A stretch of DNA of 5,270 bases from Verrucomicrobiales bacterium (GCA_023253615.1 JALRFZ010000221.1:1-5270); one strand, 5' to 3'; shown: positions 1-5,270, counted from the stretch's first letter. Notes: generated by a model not told the origin, from the sequence alone. Numbers and translations are program-made.

Positions 1-1101
1 GAAATTGTAGGGCAGGCCGCCGCGCGCTCCCCAGCCGCGGTCGGAGCCGCTCGTGTAGAGCTGCCCGTCGTCGGAGAGTCGCAGACCGATGTTGCCGGAT
101 TTGAAACCCTCGAGGAAGGGGAACATCGCGCCCTGGTAAAAGCCGTTCACTTTCTCGAGGAAGACGCGGTGGATCTTCGAGTGGGTCTGTTCCCCGACAA
201 ACATCTGCCCGGCGAAAGGACCGAATTTCCCCTCGGAAAGATCGGGCACGATGCCGGTGGGCGAGTTGCCCACTCTCTGGTGGGGCATGATCACCGCGGG
301 TGGTACGAGCTGGGGGATGTTCGCCCGCTCGATCTCGATGCGGCTGCCGCCTTCGGCGTAGGGCGGGTCCTTGGGCCGCTCTCCGATGGCCCCTTCGGCG
401 AAGGGGAAAAAGACGTTGCCGTTCGGATTGCCCTGGAAGGATCCGGGTTTCACCCATTTCAGCGAACTGGATCCGTTCCACGCGCCCTGGTTGTCGGTGT
501 AAAAGACGTCACCCTCCGCGTTGAAACCGATCCCGCCGGGCGAACGCACGCCGCTGGCGGTGGGGATGAGTTTGCCATCGTGCGAGACACGCAGCACCCA
601 GCCGCGGTAAAGCGCCTCGGCGGTGAAGGATCCGGTGAGGCAGAGGACGCACCAGAGGTTCCCTTCCTTGTCGAACTGGGAGCCGAAGGTGTATTCGTGG
701 TAGTCGCCCTTGATGCCCCATCCGTCGCTGACGGTCTCGAAGACATCGGCGCGGCCGTCGCCGTCCTCATCGCGGAGGCGGGTCACCTCGGGACGCTGCA
801 CCACGTAGAGCCAGCCGTCGCGCCAGGCGAGGCCGAGGGGCTCGTGGAGGTATTCGGCGAAAAGGGTCCATTTGGCGGGTTTGTCAGGATGTCCGGCGGC
901 GTTCTCGATGATCCAGACCTGCCCGCGGCGGGTGCAGACGGCGACCCTGCCATCGGGGAGCAGCTCGATCGCTCCGCCCTCGATCGAGGTTCCTTCGGGG
1001 GCGGGCAGATTGGTGATCGTGTAAAAGTCGGACTCCTTCGGAGCCTCGGCGAGGAGAACGCAGGTGAGGAAGGGGAGGAGAAAAAGAAGGGGACGTTTCA
1101 T
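1..1101 (-). CDS. Exported sorbosone/glucose-dehydrogenase-like beta-propeller protein (C-terminus cut by window edge)
   Basis: The reading frame is open for 367 codons from the ATG at 1101 to the window edge, so the C-terminus is not visible. The first 20 residues (MKR, a Leu/Phe-rich core, then AEA) form a signal peptide; the protein should act in the periplasm or envelope. The rest looks like a six-bladed propeller of the PQQ-type glucose/sorbosone dehydrogenase group: repeated blade-like segments such as 'GGAIELLPDGRVAVCTRRG' (42-60), 'EPLGLAWRDGWLYVVQ' (87-102) and 'SPGGIGFNAEGDVFYTDNQG' (187-206). A Ca-binding-like loop, DEDGDGRAD, sits at 111-119. Relatives in PVC bacteria often end in a cytochrome c domain, which would lie outside this window. 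Substrate and cofactor cannot be read from the sequence, and a non-catalytic sugar-binding propeller is also possible. It follows the cytochrome gene by 40 bp on the same strand, so the two are probably co-transcribed. No Shine-Dalgarno precedes the ATG; the start is chosen because the signal peptide begins there. Confidence 0.85.
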   Translation of the reverse strand, partial: MKRPLLFLLPFLTCVLLAEAPKESDFYTITNLPAPEGTSIEGGAIELLPDGRVAVCTRRGQVWIIENAAGHPDKPAKWTLFAEYLHEPLGLAWRDGWLYVVQRPEVTRLRDEDGDGRADVFETVSDGWGIKGDYHEYTFGSQFDKEGNLWCVLCLTGSFTAEALYRGWVLRVSHDGKLIPTASGVRSPGGIGFNAEGDVFYTDNQGAWNGSSSLKWVKPGSFQGNPNGNVFFPFAEGAIGERPKDPPYAEGGSRIEIERANIPQLVPPAVIMPHQRVGNSPTGIVPDLSEGKFGPFAGQMFVGEQTHSKIHRVFLEKVNGFYQGAMFPFLEGFKSGNIGLRLSDDGQLYTSGSDRGWGARGGLPYNF

Positions 1102-1107
1102 GGACCA

Positions 1108-1138
1108 AAGAGGGTGGGATGTCCGGGTGAAGAGGGTG
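1108..1138. repeat. 9-bp direct repeat in the spacer between cytochrome and propeller genes
   Basis: AAGAGGGTG occurs at 1108-1116 and again at 1130-1138, 22 bp apart, inside the 40-bp spacer between the two minus-strand genes. In the mRNA sense it reads CACCCTCTT twice, making the spacer pyrimidine-rich just before the propeller gene's start. It may be chance, or a site for translation initiation or for a repressor. The repeat itself is read directly; any role is a guess. Confidence 0.4.
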
Positions 1139-1141
1139 TGG

Positions 1142-2794
1142 TCAGGGCTGGAGCGGGGTGTTCCACCGATAGGTCAGGGTCAGGGTGGCGCCGGAGGCGA
1201 CGGGGACGAGGGTCTCGTTGCCATTGCCGGACTTGCGGGAAAGGGTCTCGGCGCCCTCGACCTTCACCTTGAGATTGCCGCCGACTTCGATCCAGCCATC
1301 GGCGAGGGTCTGTGGCCCGGTCTCGGCGACGCGGAAATAGGTGTGTTCGTCAGGATCGCCCTCGACCTTCACGGTGCGGACGAGGGAGGTGACGCCGTCG
1401 ACTTCGACCGGGGCGAAGGTGTCGGTGACGACAAGCTTGCGGTAGTCGTAGCGGAAGGTGGGGAAACGTTTCGCATCGAGCCGGTAGCCGCGGAACTGGT
1501 AGTCGGGATGGCGCACGTTGATGGTGATCTCCTTCTGCGGATCGGCGTTGTCGCGCTCGTATTTGATCTTCGCTTCGGAGAAGGGTTCCCAGGGTTCGTC
1601 GAGGCTCTCGAGGACCTGGAAGGGCATGCCGTGGGCGATCTTCACGCGGTCTTTCCCGAGTGGCGTGCTGCCCGAGCCGCGGCCGTTCCAGTGGGGGGCG
1701 GCGTCCATGAAGTCGCCGCGGTAGACGTAGGCGAGATTGAGGACGTCGGCGTCCCAGACGAGATTCACGGCACCGGGGTAACCGACCCCGATGGCGCGCG
1801 GCTTCGCATCGGGGAGGAAGGCGCGGTGGACGATGGCCTCGCCGGGATTCCGTGCCGTGAGGGGGATGGGATCGAAGCTCTGCGCGGCTTTGCGGGCTTC
1901 GTCCTTCTCGACGGAGAGCCATCGGGTGCCGGATTTGCCGGGTCCCTTCACGGAGAGGGCAAGGGTGCGGTTGCCGCTCGCTTCGAAGTATTGCACCTGC
2001 ATGGTGTGGAGGCCGGCCTGCAGGGTCTCTTTCATGTTCACGGTCTTGGCCGGATGGATGCCGTCGTTCCCGATGATCGTCTCGCCATCGATGATGAGGG
2101 CGGAACCGTCGTCGGAGGTGAGGGAAAAGACGTAGTCGCCGGTCCCGGGGATGGTGAATTCGGCGTCGAAGACCAATCCGAATTGCCCCTTGCGATCCTT
2201 GGCCGGTTCGAGGGAGATGTGTCCGTCGTCGAGGGTGCCGGTCTCCGCGGGTTGCAGCGAGGAAAAGTCGGGCAGTTCCTCCCATTTGCCGTCGTAGAGG
2301 CGGTAGCGGAGTTTGCCGAGGAAAGGCGGCGTGGTCGCCTCGGCGAGCATTTCCGCGAGGTCGCTCCGTTTCCAGGGACTGGTGCGTCCGGCGAATTCCT
2401 TGCGCCATTTCGAGACATCGCCGGGCTTGGCGTTCCGGCGGGTGCCGCCGAATTCCTTCGTGCTGTAGGCGATGAGGGCGGCGATCTGCTCGTCGTTGAG
2501 GATGGCCCCGAGGGGGAGCATGGCCTGGACGTATTGATTGTCCTGTTTCGCAATGCCTTTGAGGATGATCGCGGTGAGGAGATCGGGATGATCGCCCTTG
2601 AGGAAGGCGGATTCATGCAGCGACGGAGCCATCAACAGGTCTCCTGCGCGGATGCCCTTGCCGTCGGGTCCGTGACAGGCGACGCAGGTCTGGTAGGTGA
2701 GGCGGCCGAGTTCGAGGATCTTGTCATCCTGCGCCTCCAAGGAGAGCGTGGGGCAGGAAAGGGCGAGCAGCGCGAGGGGAAGGATTCGCTTCAT
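1142..2794 (-). CDS. Exported c-type cytochrome / PA14-domain fusion protein
   Basis: This 550-residue protein starts with a signal peptide (about 1-21, ending LEA before QDD). Residues 25-118 are a class I cytochrome c domain: the haem-binding CVACH (Cys37, Cys40, His41) is followed by HGPDGKG, and Met92 in 'AMLPLG' is the likely second haem ligand, just before the typical helix 'LNDEQIAALIAYSTKEF'. Residues about 160-285 form a PA14 domain, shown by TSDDGSALIIDG, 'NDGIH', 'LQAGLHTMQVQYFEASGN' and a closing 'TLALSVKGPG'. PA14 domains usually bind carbohydrate. Residues about 318-550 form a third region rich in aromatic residues ('NLVWDADVLNLAYVYRGDF', HWNGRGSGSTPLG) that I cannot name with certainty but which resembles regions in large PVC cytochrome proteins. 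The likely role is periplasmic electron transfer, perhaps accepting electrons from the propeller dehydrogenase encoded 40 bp downstream. No Shine-Dalgarno is visible; the start is set by the signal peptide. Cys14 (ALSC) makes a lipoprotein a less likely alternative. Confidence 0.9.
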   Translation of the reverse strand: MKRILPLALLALSCPTLSLEAQDDKILELGRLTYQTCVACHGPDGKGIRAGDLLMAPSLHESAFLKGDHPDLLTAIILKGIAKQDNQYVQAMLPLGAILNDEQIAALIAYSTKEFGGTRRNAKPGDVSKWRKEFAGRTSPWKRSDLAEMLAEATTPPFLGKLRYRLYDGKWEELPDFSSLQPAETGTLDDGHISLEPAKDRKGQFGLVFDAEFTIPGTGDYVFSLTSDDGSALIIDGETIIGNDGIHPAKTVNMKETLQAGLHTMQVQYFEASGNRTLALSVKGPGKSGTRWLSVEKDEARKAAQSFDPIPLTARNPGEAIVHRAFLPDAKPRAIGVGYPGAVNLVWDADVLNLAYVYRGDFMDAAPHWNGRGSGSTPLGKDRVKIAHGMPFQVLESLDEPWEPFSEAKIKYERDNADPQKEITINVRHPDYQFRGYRLDAKRFPTFRYDYRKLVVTDTFAPVEVDGVTSLVRTVKVEGDPDEHTYFRVAETGPQTLADGWIEVGGNLKVKVEGAETLSRKSGNGNETLVPVASGATLTLTYRWNTPLQP

Positions 2795-2812
2795 TTGATA
2801 TCGGGGCGCGGG

Positions 2813-2841
2813 AGGTTAGTGTAGGCGGCCCCGGAGGTCAA
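2813..2841 (-). promoter_or_regulatory. Weak sigma70-like promoter candidate for the cytochrome-propeller operon
   Basis: Read on the minus strand, TTGACC (2841-2836; 5 of 6 to the -35 consensus) is separated by 17 bp from TAACCT (2818-2813; only 3 of 6 to the -10 consensus). A transcript would start near 2806, leaving a leader of only about 12 nt before the ATG. The spacing is good but the -10 is poor, and promoter rules for this lineage are uncertain, so this is only a candidate. Confidence 0.2.
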
Positions 2842-2883
2842 AGTAAGTTCGGGCGGTTCAAACCCCGCTTTTTTTCCATCCGG

Positions 2884-2912
2884 CTTGTCGCGCCCGGCCT
2901 GCCCGCGACAAG
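2884..2912. promoter_or_regulatory. Perfect 9-bp inverted repeat in the divergent intergenic region, operator candidate
   Basis: CTTGTCGCG at 2884-2892 is matched exactly by CGCGACAAG at 2904-2912 across an 11-bp spacer. It lies between the divergent cytochrome and thioredoxin-like genes, 43 bp before the latter's ATG. No T-run follows it on either strand, so it is not an intrinsic terminator. It could be an operator for a dimeric regulator acting on one or both genes, or a 5'-leader hairpin of the plus-strand mRNA. Two helical turns (about 20 bp) between half-site centres fits binding on one DNA face. The function is inferred. Confidence 0.45.
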
Positions 2913-2955
2913 GATCCACTGACACCGCCTTCTCCACTTTCCCAAGACGCGATCC

Positions 2956-3957
2956 ATGAATTTCCCCCGACTCTTTCCGCGCTCTCTCTGGCTGGTCTTC
3001 GCCCTCGTGGCGGCCCCGGCGCAGGAGGCGCGGGCGATCGGGATCTGGCACCGCGACTACGCGTCGGCGATGGCGGAGGCGCGGGCCGAGGGCAAGAAGC
3101 TGCTCATCGTCTTCACCGGCACGGATTGGATCGAGATCTGCGCGAAATTCTACGACGAGATTCTCGGCGATCCCGCCTTCATCGAGACGGTCTCGGAGAA
3201 ATTCGCCCTCCTGAAGCTGGAGTATCCGAAGGACAGCGTGCTGCCGCGCGAGGAGGCGGCGCAAAAGGCGGTGCTGCGCGACGCCTACCGGGTGCGGGGG
3301 TTTCCCACGGTGGTGCTGACGGACGCGGAGGGGAAGCCCTTTGGTCTGAACGGATACCAGCCGCTCGGGGCGCGCGAATACGGGGATCAGATCCTGGGGA
3401 TCGACGCGGTACACGAGGAGAATCTCGCCGCGGTGAAGGGGGCCGGGACCCTCCCGGGTGAGGAAAAAGCCAGGGCTCTCGCCCGTGCCATCCCGGATCT
3501 GCCCGGTGCCCTCGTGGCGCGTTTTTATCGACCGGAGATGGAGGCGGTGCTCGCCGCGGATCCGGACGACGCGTTGAAGCTGGCCGGGCCGTTCCGGAAA
3601 CTCATCGCCGAAGCCGATTACAGCCGGGAGATCCAGCAACTCGCACGGCAGTCGAAATGGAGCGAAATGATCACGGCCACCGACCGCCACATCACGGCAG
3701 AGGCGCTGGAGGGCGAAGCGCTCCAAGGGGCTCTCTTGAACAGGGCGGGATTTGAGAAGCGCGCCGGTCTCGACGAGGTGGCGGACGCGACCCTGCGCCG
3801 CATCCTCGGGATCGATGCCACTACCGCCCCCGGCAAAGAGGCGGCTCGGCTCCTCGCGGGGGGCTCGGGAGAGGTGGAGGGGACCGACGCCGCTCCCGCC
3901 GCGGAGCCCGCGCCGGCACCGGAAAATGCGCCGGCAAGGGCGATCCCGGTGGAGTGA
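2956..3957 (+). CDS. Exported thioredoxin-fold protein with a degenerate active site
   Basis: The product has 333 residues. Residues 1-27 are a signal peptide (Arg-rich start, 'LWLVFALVAAPAQEARA'), placing it in the periplasm. Residues about 30-150 are a thioredoxin fold of the thioredoxin_7-like kind common in PVC bacteria: 'KKLLIVFTGTDW' leads into the active-site helix and RGFPT (114-118) carries the expected cis-proline at 117. Relatives usually read DWCxxC; here it is D-W-I59-E-I-C62, so the nucleophilic first cysteine is missing and the second is kept. Cys62 is the only cysteine in the whole protein, so it cannot form an internal disulfide; ordinary disulfide reductase activity is unlikely. 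A binding, chaperone or mixed-disulfide role is possible. Residues 155-300 look helical and are not recognised; the last 25 are an Ala/Pro/Glu-rich tail. It is divergent from the cytochrome operon. The ATG has no Shine-Dalgarno and is chosen for the signal peptide. Confidence 0.85.
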   Translation: MNFPRLFPRSLWLVFALVAAPAQEARAIGIWHRDYASAMAEARAEGKKLLIVFTGTDWIEICAKFYDEILGDPAFIETVSEKFALLKLEYPKDSVLPREEAAQKAVLRDAYRVRGFPTVVLTDAEGKPFGLNGYQPLGAREYGDQILGIDAVHEENLAAVKGAGTLPGEEKARALARAIPDLPGALVARFYRPEMEAVLAADPDDALKLAGPFRKLIAEADYSREIQQLARQSKWSEMITATDRHITAEALEGEALQGALLNRAGFEKRAGLDEVADATLRRILGIDATTAPGKEAARLLAGGSGEVEGTDAAPAAEPAPAPENAPARAIPVE

Positions 3958-3985
3958 CCCGGGTTTACTCCGATCGGCGTGGGTG

Positions 3986-4015
3986 AGAGATTTTATTAAG
4001 ATCTCTTTATTTTTT
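3986..4015 (+). terminator. AT-rich hairpin with T-tract, probable intrinsic terminator of the thioredoxin-like gene
   Basis: AGAGATTTT (3986-3994) pairs with AAGATCTCT (3998-4006), giving a 9-bp stem with one G-U pair and a 3-nt loop, followed by TTATTTTTT up to 4015. It lies 28 bp after the stop codon of the thioredoxin-like gene. The stem has few G-C pairs, so it may be weak, but its form and position fit a terminator separating this gene from the LysM gene. Confidence 0.5.
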
Positions 4016-4103
4016 AAAATTTCGGGATTATTTTGCCTGAAATCGATTCTACGAACGTCGGTCGGTCGATCGTTTTCCATAGAAACCCACACTCTACTCC
4101 GCC
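4015..4103 (+). promoter_or_regulatory. AT-rich leader region likely to hold the LysM gene promoter
   Basis: This is the rest of the 146-bp spacer before the LysM gene and is notably AT-richer than the genes around it. TAAAAT at 4015-4020 is 5 of 6 to a -10 box, but no good -35 lies 16-18 bp upstream, and that stretch overlaps the terminator hairpin. The tetranucleotide GTCG occurs three times in tandem at 4057-4068. A promoter is expected here if the upstream hairpin ends transcription; its exact place is not certain. Confidence 0.25.
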
Positions 4104-4769
4104 ATGCGTACCATCGAGCCTCTCCGTCTCGTCTCCTGTCTCCTCTTCGGGATTCTGGTGCCTCCTTTCGTGACCCAGTGCAAAAGCACTTCCAGCGCTT
4201 CCTACAAGGATGTGAGCTACGATCCCGCCAAGCTCAAGACTCCCGCGGGACATGGAATGGAGCGGAATGACTACCCCTTCGACGAACAGGGGAATTACCG
4301 GAAGGATTGGGTGAAGAGCAACGCCACCGGGAAGGACCGTTCGGCCTCGCCGGGATCGGCTCCGGCTCCTGCGCCCCAGATGGCCTCGACCTCCACCGAG
4401 GGGGCGCCGGCTCCGGCGAACGCCTCCTATCCGACTTATGCCGAAGCTTCGGCGGCGCGGGAAACGGGAGCCTATCTCGGACCCGCCACGGGTGCGGTCG
4501 CTGCCGGATCCGCGGCGGCGGTTCTGCCGGACGGAGGTGCGGGAGGCGCGGTGACGCTGGCCTCGGCCGGGGTGGGGGAAAGCGCCCCGATGACGCTGGC
4601 CTCGGCTACGGCACCCGCGCCCGCGGCCCCGAGCTATCACAAGGTCGCTTCGGGAGACACCCTTTTCGCGATCGCGAACCGTCACAATACCAGCGTGTCC
4701 GACCTGAAACGCATCAACGGACTGACGGGCGACAACATCCGCCCGGGACAGAGCCTGCGGATCCCGTGA
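4104..4769 (+). CDS. LysM-domain cell-envelope protein, possible lipoprotein
   Basis: The product has 221 residues. A hydrophobic N-terminal segment (about 8-25) is an export signal; Cys26 in VTQC could be lipidated, though Gln just before the Cys is not usual for a lipobox, and cleavage after the SSA at 30-32 is an alternative. Residues 34-75 are a hydrophilic block ('YDPAKLKTPAGHGMERNDYP' and following) that looks conserved and is not low complexity. Residues 80-176 are an Ala/Pro/Ser/Gly-rich linker. Residues 178-221 are a single LysM domain: YHKVASGDTLFAIANRHNTS, then 'LKRINGLTGDNIRPGQSLRI', which ends the protein. LysM binds N-acetylglucosamine-containing glycans such as peptidoglycan, so the protein probably spans or anchors to the cell wall. 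No catalytic domain is visible. It sits downstream of an apparent terminator, so it is likely its own transcription unit, and it converges on the SET gene with a 25-bp gap. No Shine-Dalgarno is seen before the ATG. Confidence 0.9.
   Translation: MRTIEPLRLVSCLLFGILVPPFVTQCKSTSSASYKDVSYDPAKLKTPAGHGMERNDYPFDEQGNYRKDWVKSNATGKDRSASPGSAPAPAPQMASTSTEGAPAPANASYPTYAEASAARETGAYLGPATGAVAAGSAAAVLPDGGAGGAVTLASAGVGESAPMTLASATAPAPAAPSYHKVASGDTLFAIANRHNTSVSDLKRINGLTGDNIRPGQSLRIP
4552..4606 (+). repeat. Internal 16-bp direct repeat in the LysM protein linker
   Basis: TGACGCTGGCCTCGGC occurs at 4552-4567 and exactly again at 4591-4606, 39 bp (13 codons) apart and in frame, giving two TLASA peptides in the Ala-rich linker. 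This suggests the linker grew by local duplication and may vary in length between strains. Confidence 0.6.
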
Positions 4770-4794
4770 TCCCGGTCGCAGGCGGCGGCGCGCC

Positions 4795-5270
4795 TCAGGC
4801 GCTCTTCCGCTTCGCGTTCTTTTTCGAGGCCGCGGGTTTCTCCGCGGCTTTCGATTTTTTGGCGGCGACGCGCCGTTTCAGTTCAGGCCAGTATTCCTTG
4901 GCCGCGATGTAGCCGACGCAGCGCTTCGCCCCGCAGTAGCAGGGGTGGTCCTCCCACGATTCAAGGTCGAAGCCGTAGTTGTAGAAAAGCTCCTCGCCCT
5001 TTTCGATGTCGCGGAGCGCGGCGATCCAGATCCGGTCCTCGTCGTTGTAGGCCTCGCAGTTCGGCGAGCAACTGTGGTTGATGAGGCGGGCGGAATTCGA
5101 CGGGACGTCGCCGTCGATGTCGAACTCGTCGTTGAGGGTGAAGATGTAGACGGCGGCGTCGCCGGTTTTCTTCGCGTAATCGATGCGCGCCCAGCCCCGG
5201 CGGTTCGATTCCTCCTTGTCGATCTTTTCACCGACGTATTCGATGATGTTTGTCCCCTGCGGGATGTTCT
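4795..5270 (-). CDS. SET-domain protein-lysine methyltransferase with Lys-rich tail (N-terminus cut by window edge)
   Basis: The last 157 residues are visible; the first codon here is at 5268. They start inside a SET domain with 'IPQGTNIIEYVGEKI', the strand that normally follows the G-x-G motif, which lies just outside the window. The core motifs are present: RLINHSCSPNC (visible residues 61-71), which builds the S-adenosylmethionine site and pseudoknot, and GEELFYNYGF (91-100), with the expected catalytic-site tyrosines; the common YDY is YNY here. The post-SET motif CYCGAKRC (Cys110, 112, 117) together with Cys71 makes a complete four-cysteine zinc site. SET enzymes methylate lysine side chains using S-adenosylmethionine. 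After residue 130 comes a tail with 12 Lys/Arg in 27 residues, mixed with Ala, Pro and Ser, like a histone H1 tail. Bacterial SET proteins are known in Chlamydia, where nucleoid proteins have been reported as substrates. The target here is unknown. No signal peptide can be assessed because the start is missing. Confidence 0.92.
   Translation of the reverse strand, partial: NIPQGTNIIEYVGEKIDKEESNRRGWARIDYAKKTGDAAVYIFTLNDEFDIDGDVPSNSARLINHSCSPNCEAYNDEDRIWIAALRDIEKGEELFYNYGFDLESWEDHPCYCGAKRCVGYIAAKEYWPELKRRVAAKKSKAAEKPAASKKNAKRKSA

Noticed and set aside
640..651. C-x-x-C (CVLC, residues 151-154) in the propeller protein as a haem site
   Set aside because: The residue after the second Cys is Leu, not His, so it is not a haem-c motif.
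169..1272. A 367-codon plus-strand frame opposite the propeller gene
   Set aside because: It is an antisense shadow: the minus strand encodes a coherent propeller with a DEDGDGRAD loop, while this frame has no domain and a run of Arg near its end.
1064..2824. A 586-codon plus-strand reading frame across the cytochrome-PA14 gene, slightly longer than the gene itself
   Set aside because: Its translation is Gly/Glu/Val/Ala-rich with no recognisable domain or signal peptide, whereas the minus strand gives a clear signal peptide, CVACH and PA14 motifs. High GC content keeps stop codons out of the opposite strand.
2853..2875. GCGG/CCGC hairpin followed by seven T on the plus strand, terminator-like
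   Set aside because: The stem is only 4 bp with an 8-nt loop, and no gene upstream on the plus strand would need it; it lies in a divergent promoter region.
4057..4068. Three tandem GTCG units before the LysM gene
   Set aside because: Too short to count as a functional tandem repeat or phase-variation tract without other evidence.
2791..4092. A 433-codon minus-strand reading frame over the thioredoxin-like gene
   Set aside because: It is longer than the plus-strand gene but Arg/Pro/Gly-rich with no domain, and it runs through the AT-rich spacer and the divergent intergenic region. The plus frame has a signal peptide and thioredoxin motifs.
4790..4802. GCGCCT-C-AGGCGC palindrome at the SET gene stop codon as a bidirectional terminator
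   Set aside because: A 1-nt loop cannot form; the usable stem is about 4 bp and there is no T-run on either side. How the convergent LysM and SET transcripts end is therefore not clear.

Overview
The window is a GC-rich bacterial chromosomal segment holding five protein genes packed closely together, two of them cut by the window edges. No RNA gene, CRISPR array, insertion sequence or phage gene was seen. The gene content points to the Planctomycetes-Verrucomicrobia-Chlamydiae (PVC) superphylum, most likely a verrucomicrobial lineage. The reasons are a cytochrome c/PA14 fusion next to a sorbosone-dehydrogenase-like beta-propeller, an exported thioredoxin-fold protein of the 'TGTDW' type, a LysM protein with an Ala/Pro-rich linker, and a bacterial SET-domain protein. 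This assignment is inferred from family knowledge; no marker gene is present.

Layout. Positions 1-2794 (minus strand) hold an apparent two-gene operon. The first gene (2794 to 1142) encodes an exported protein with an N-terminal haem-c domain, a central PA14 domain and a C-terminal domain I cannot name. After 40 bp comes an exported six-bladed-propeller-type dehydrogenase (1101 down past position 1, C-terminus missing). Positions 2795-2955 are a divergent intergenic region with a perfect 9-bp inverted repeat and a weak minus-strand promoter candidate. Positions 2956-3957 (plus) encode an exported thioredoxin-fold protein whose first active-site cysteine is replaced by isoleucine. Positions 3958-4103 are an AT-rich spacer with a hairpin plus T-tract that looks like an intrinsic terminator. 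Positions 4104-4769 (plus) encode a LysM cell-wall protein. Positions 4795-5270 (minus) carry the C-terminal part of a SET-domain lysine methyltransferase with a complete post-SET zinc motif and a Lys-rich tail; its N-terminus lies past the right edge.

How the genes may work together. The minus-strand pair reads as an envelope redox module: a dehydrogenase-like propeller that could oxidise a sugar or related substrate, and a cytochrome that could accept electrons and also bind carbohydrate through PA14. The thioredoxin-like and LysM genes are both envelope genes but seem to be separate transcription units. The SET protein is presumably cytoplasmic and may act on nucleoid or ribosomal proteins. 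None of the four visible start codons has a Shine-Dalgarno motif. I did not find a clear new multi-gene defence or mobile system. The best leads are the SET protein with its histone-like tail, the single-cysteine thioredoxin fold, and the cytochrome-PA14 fusion with its unnamed C-terminal domain.
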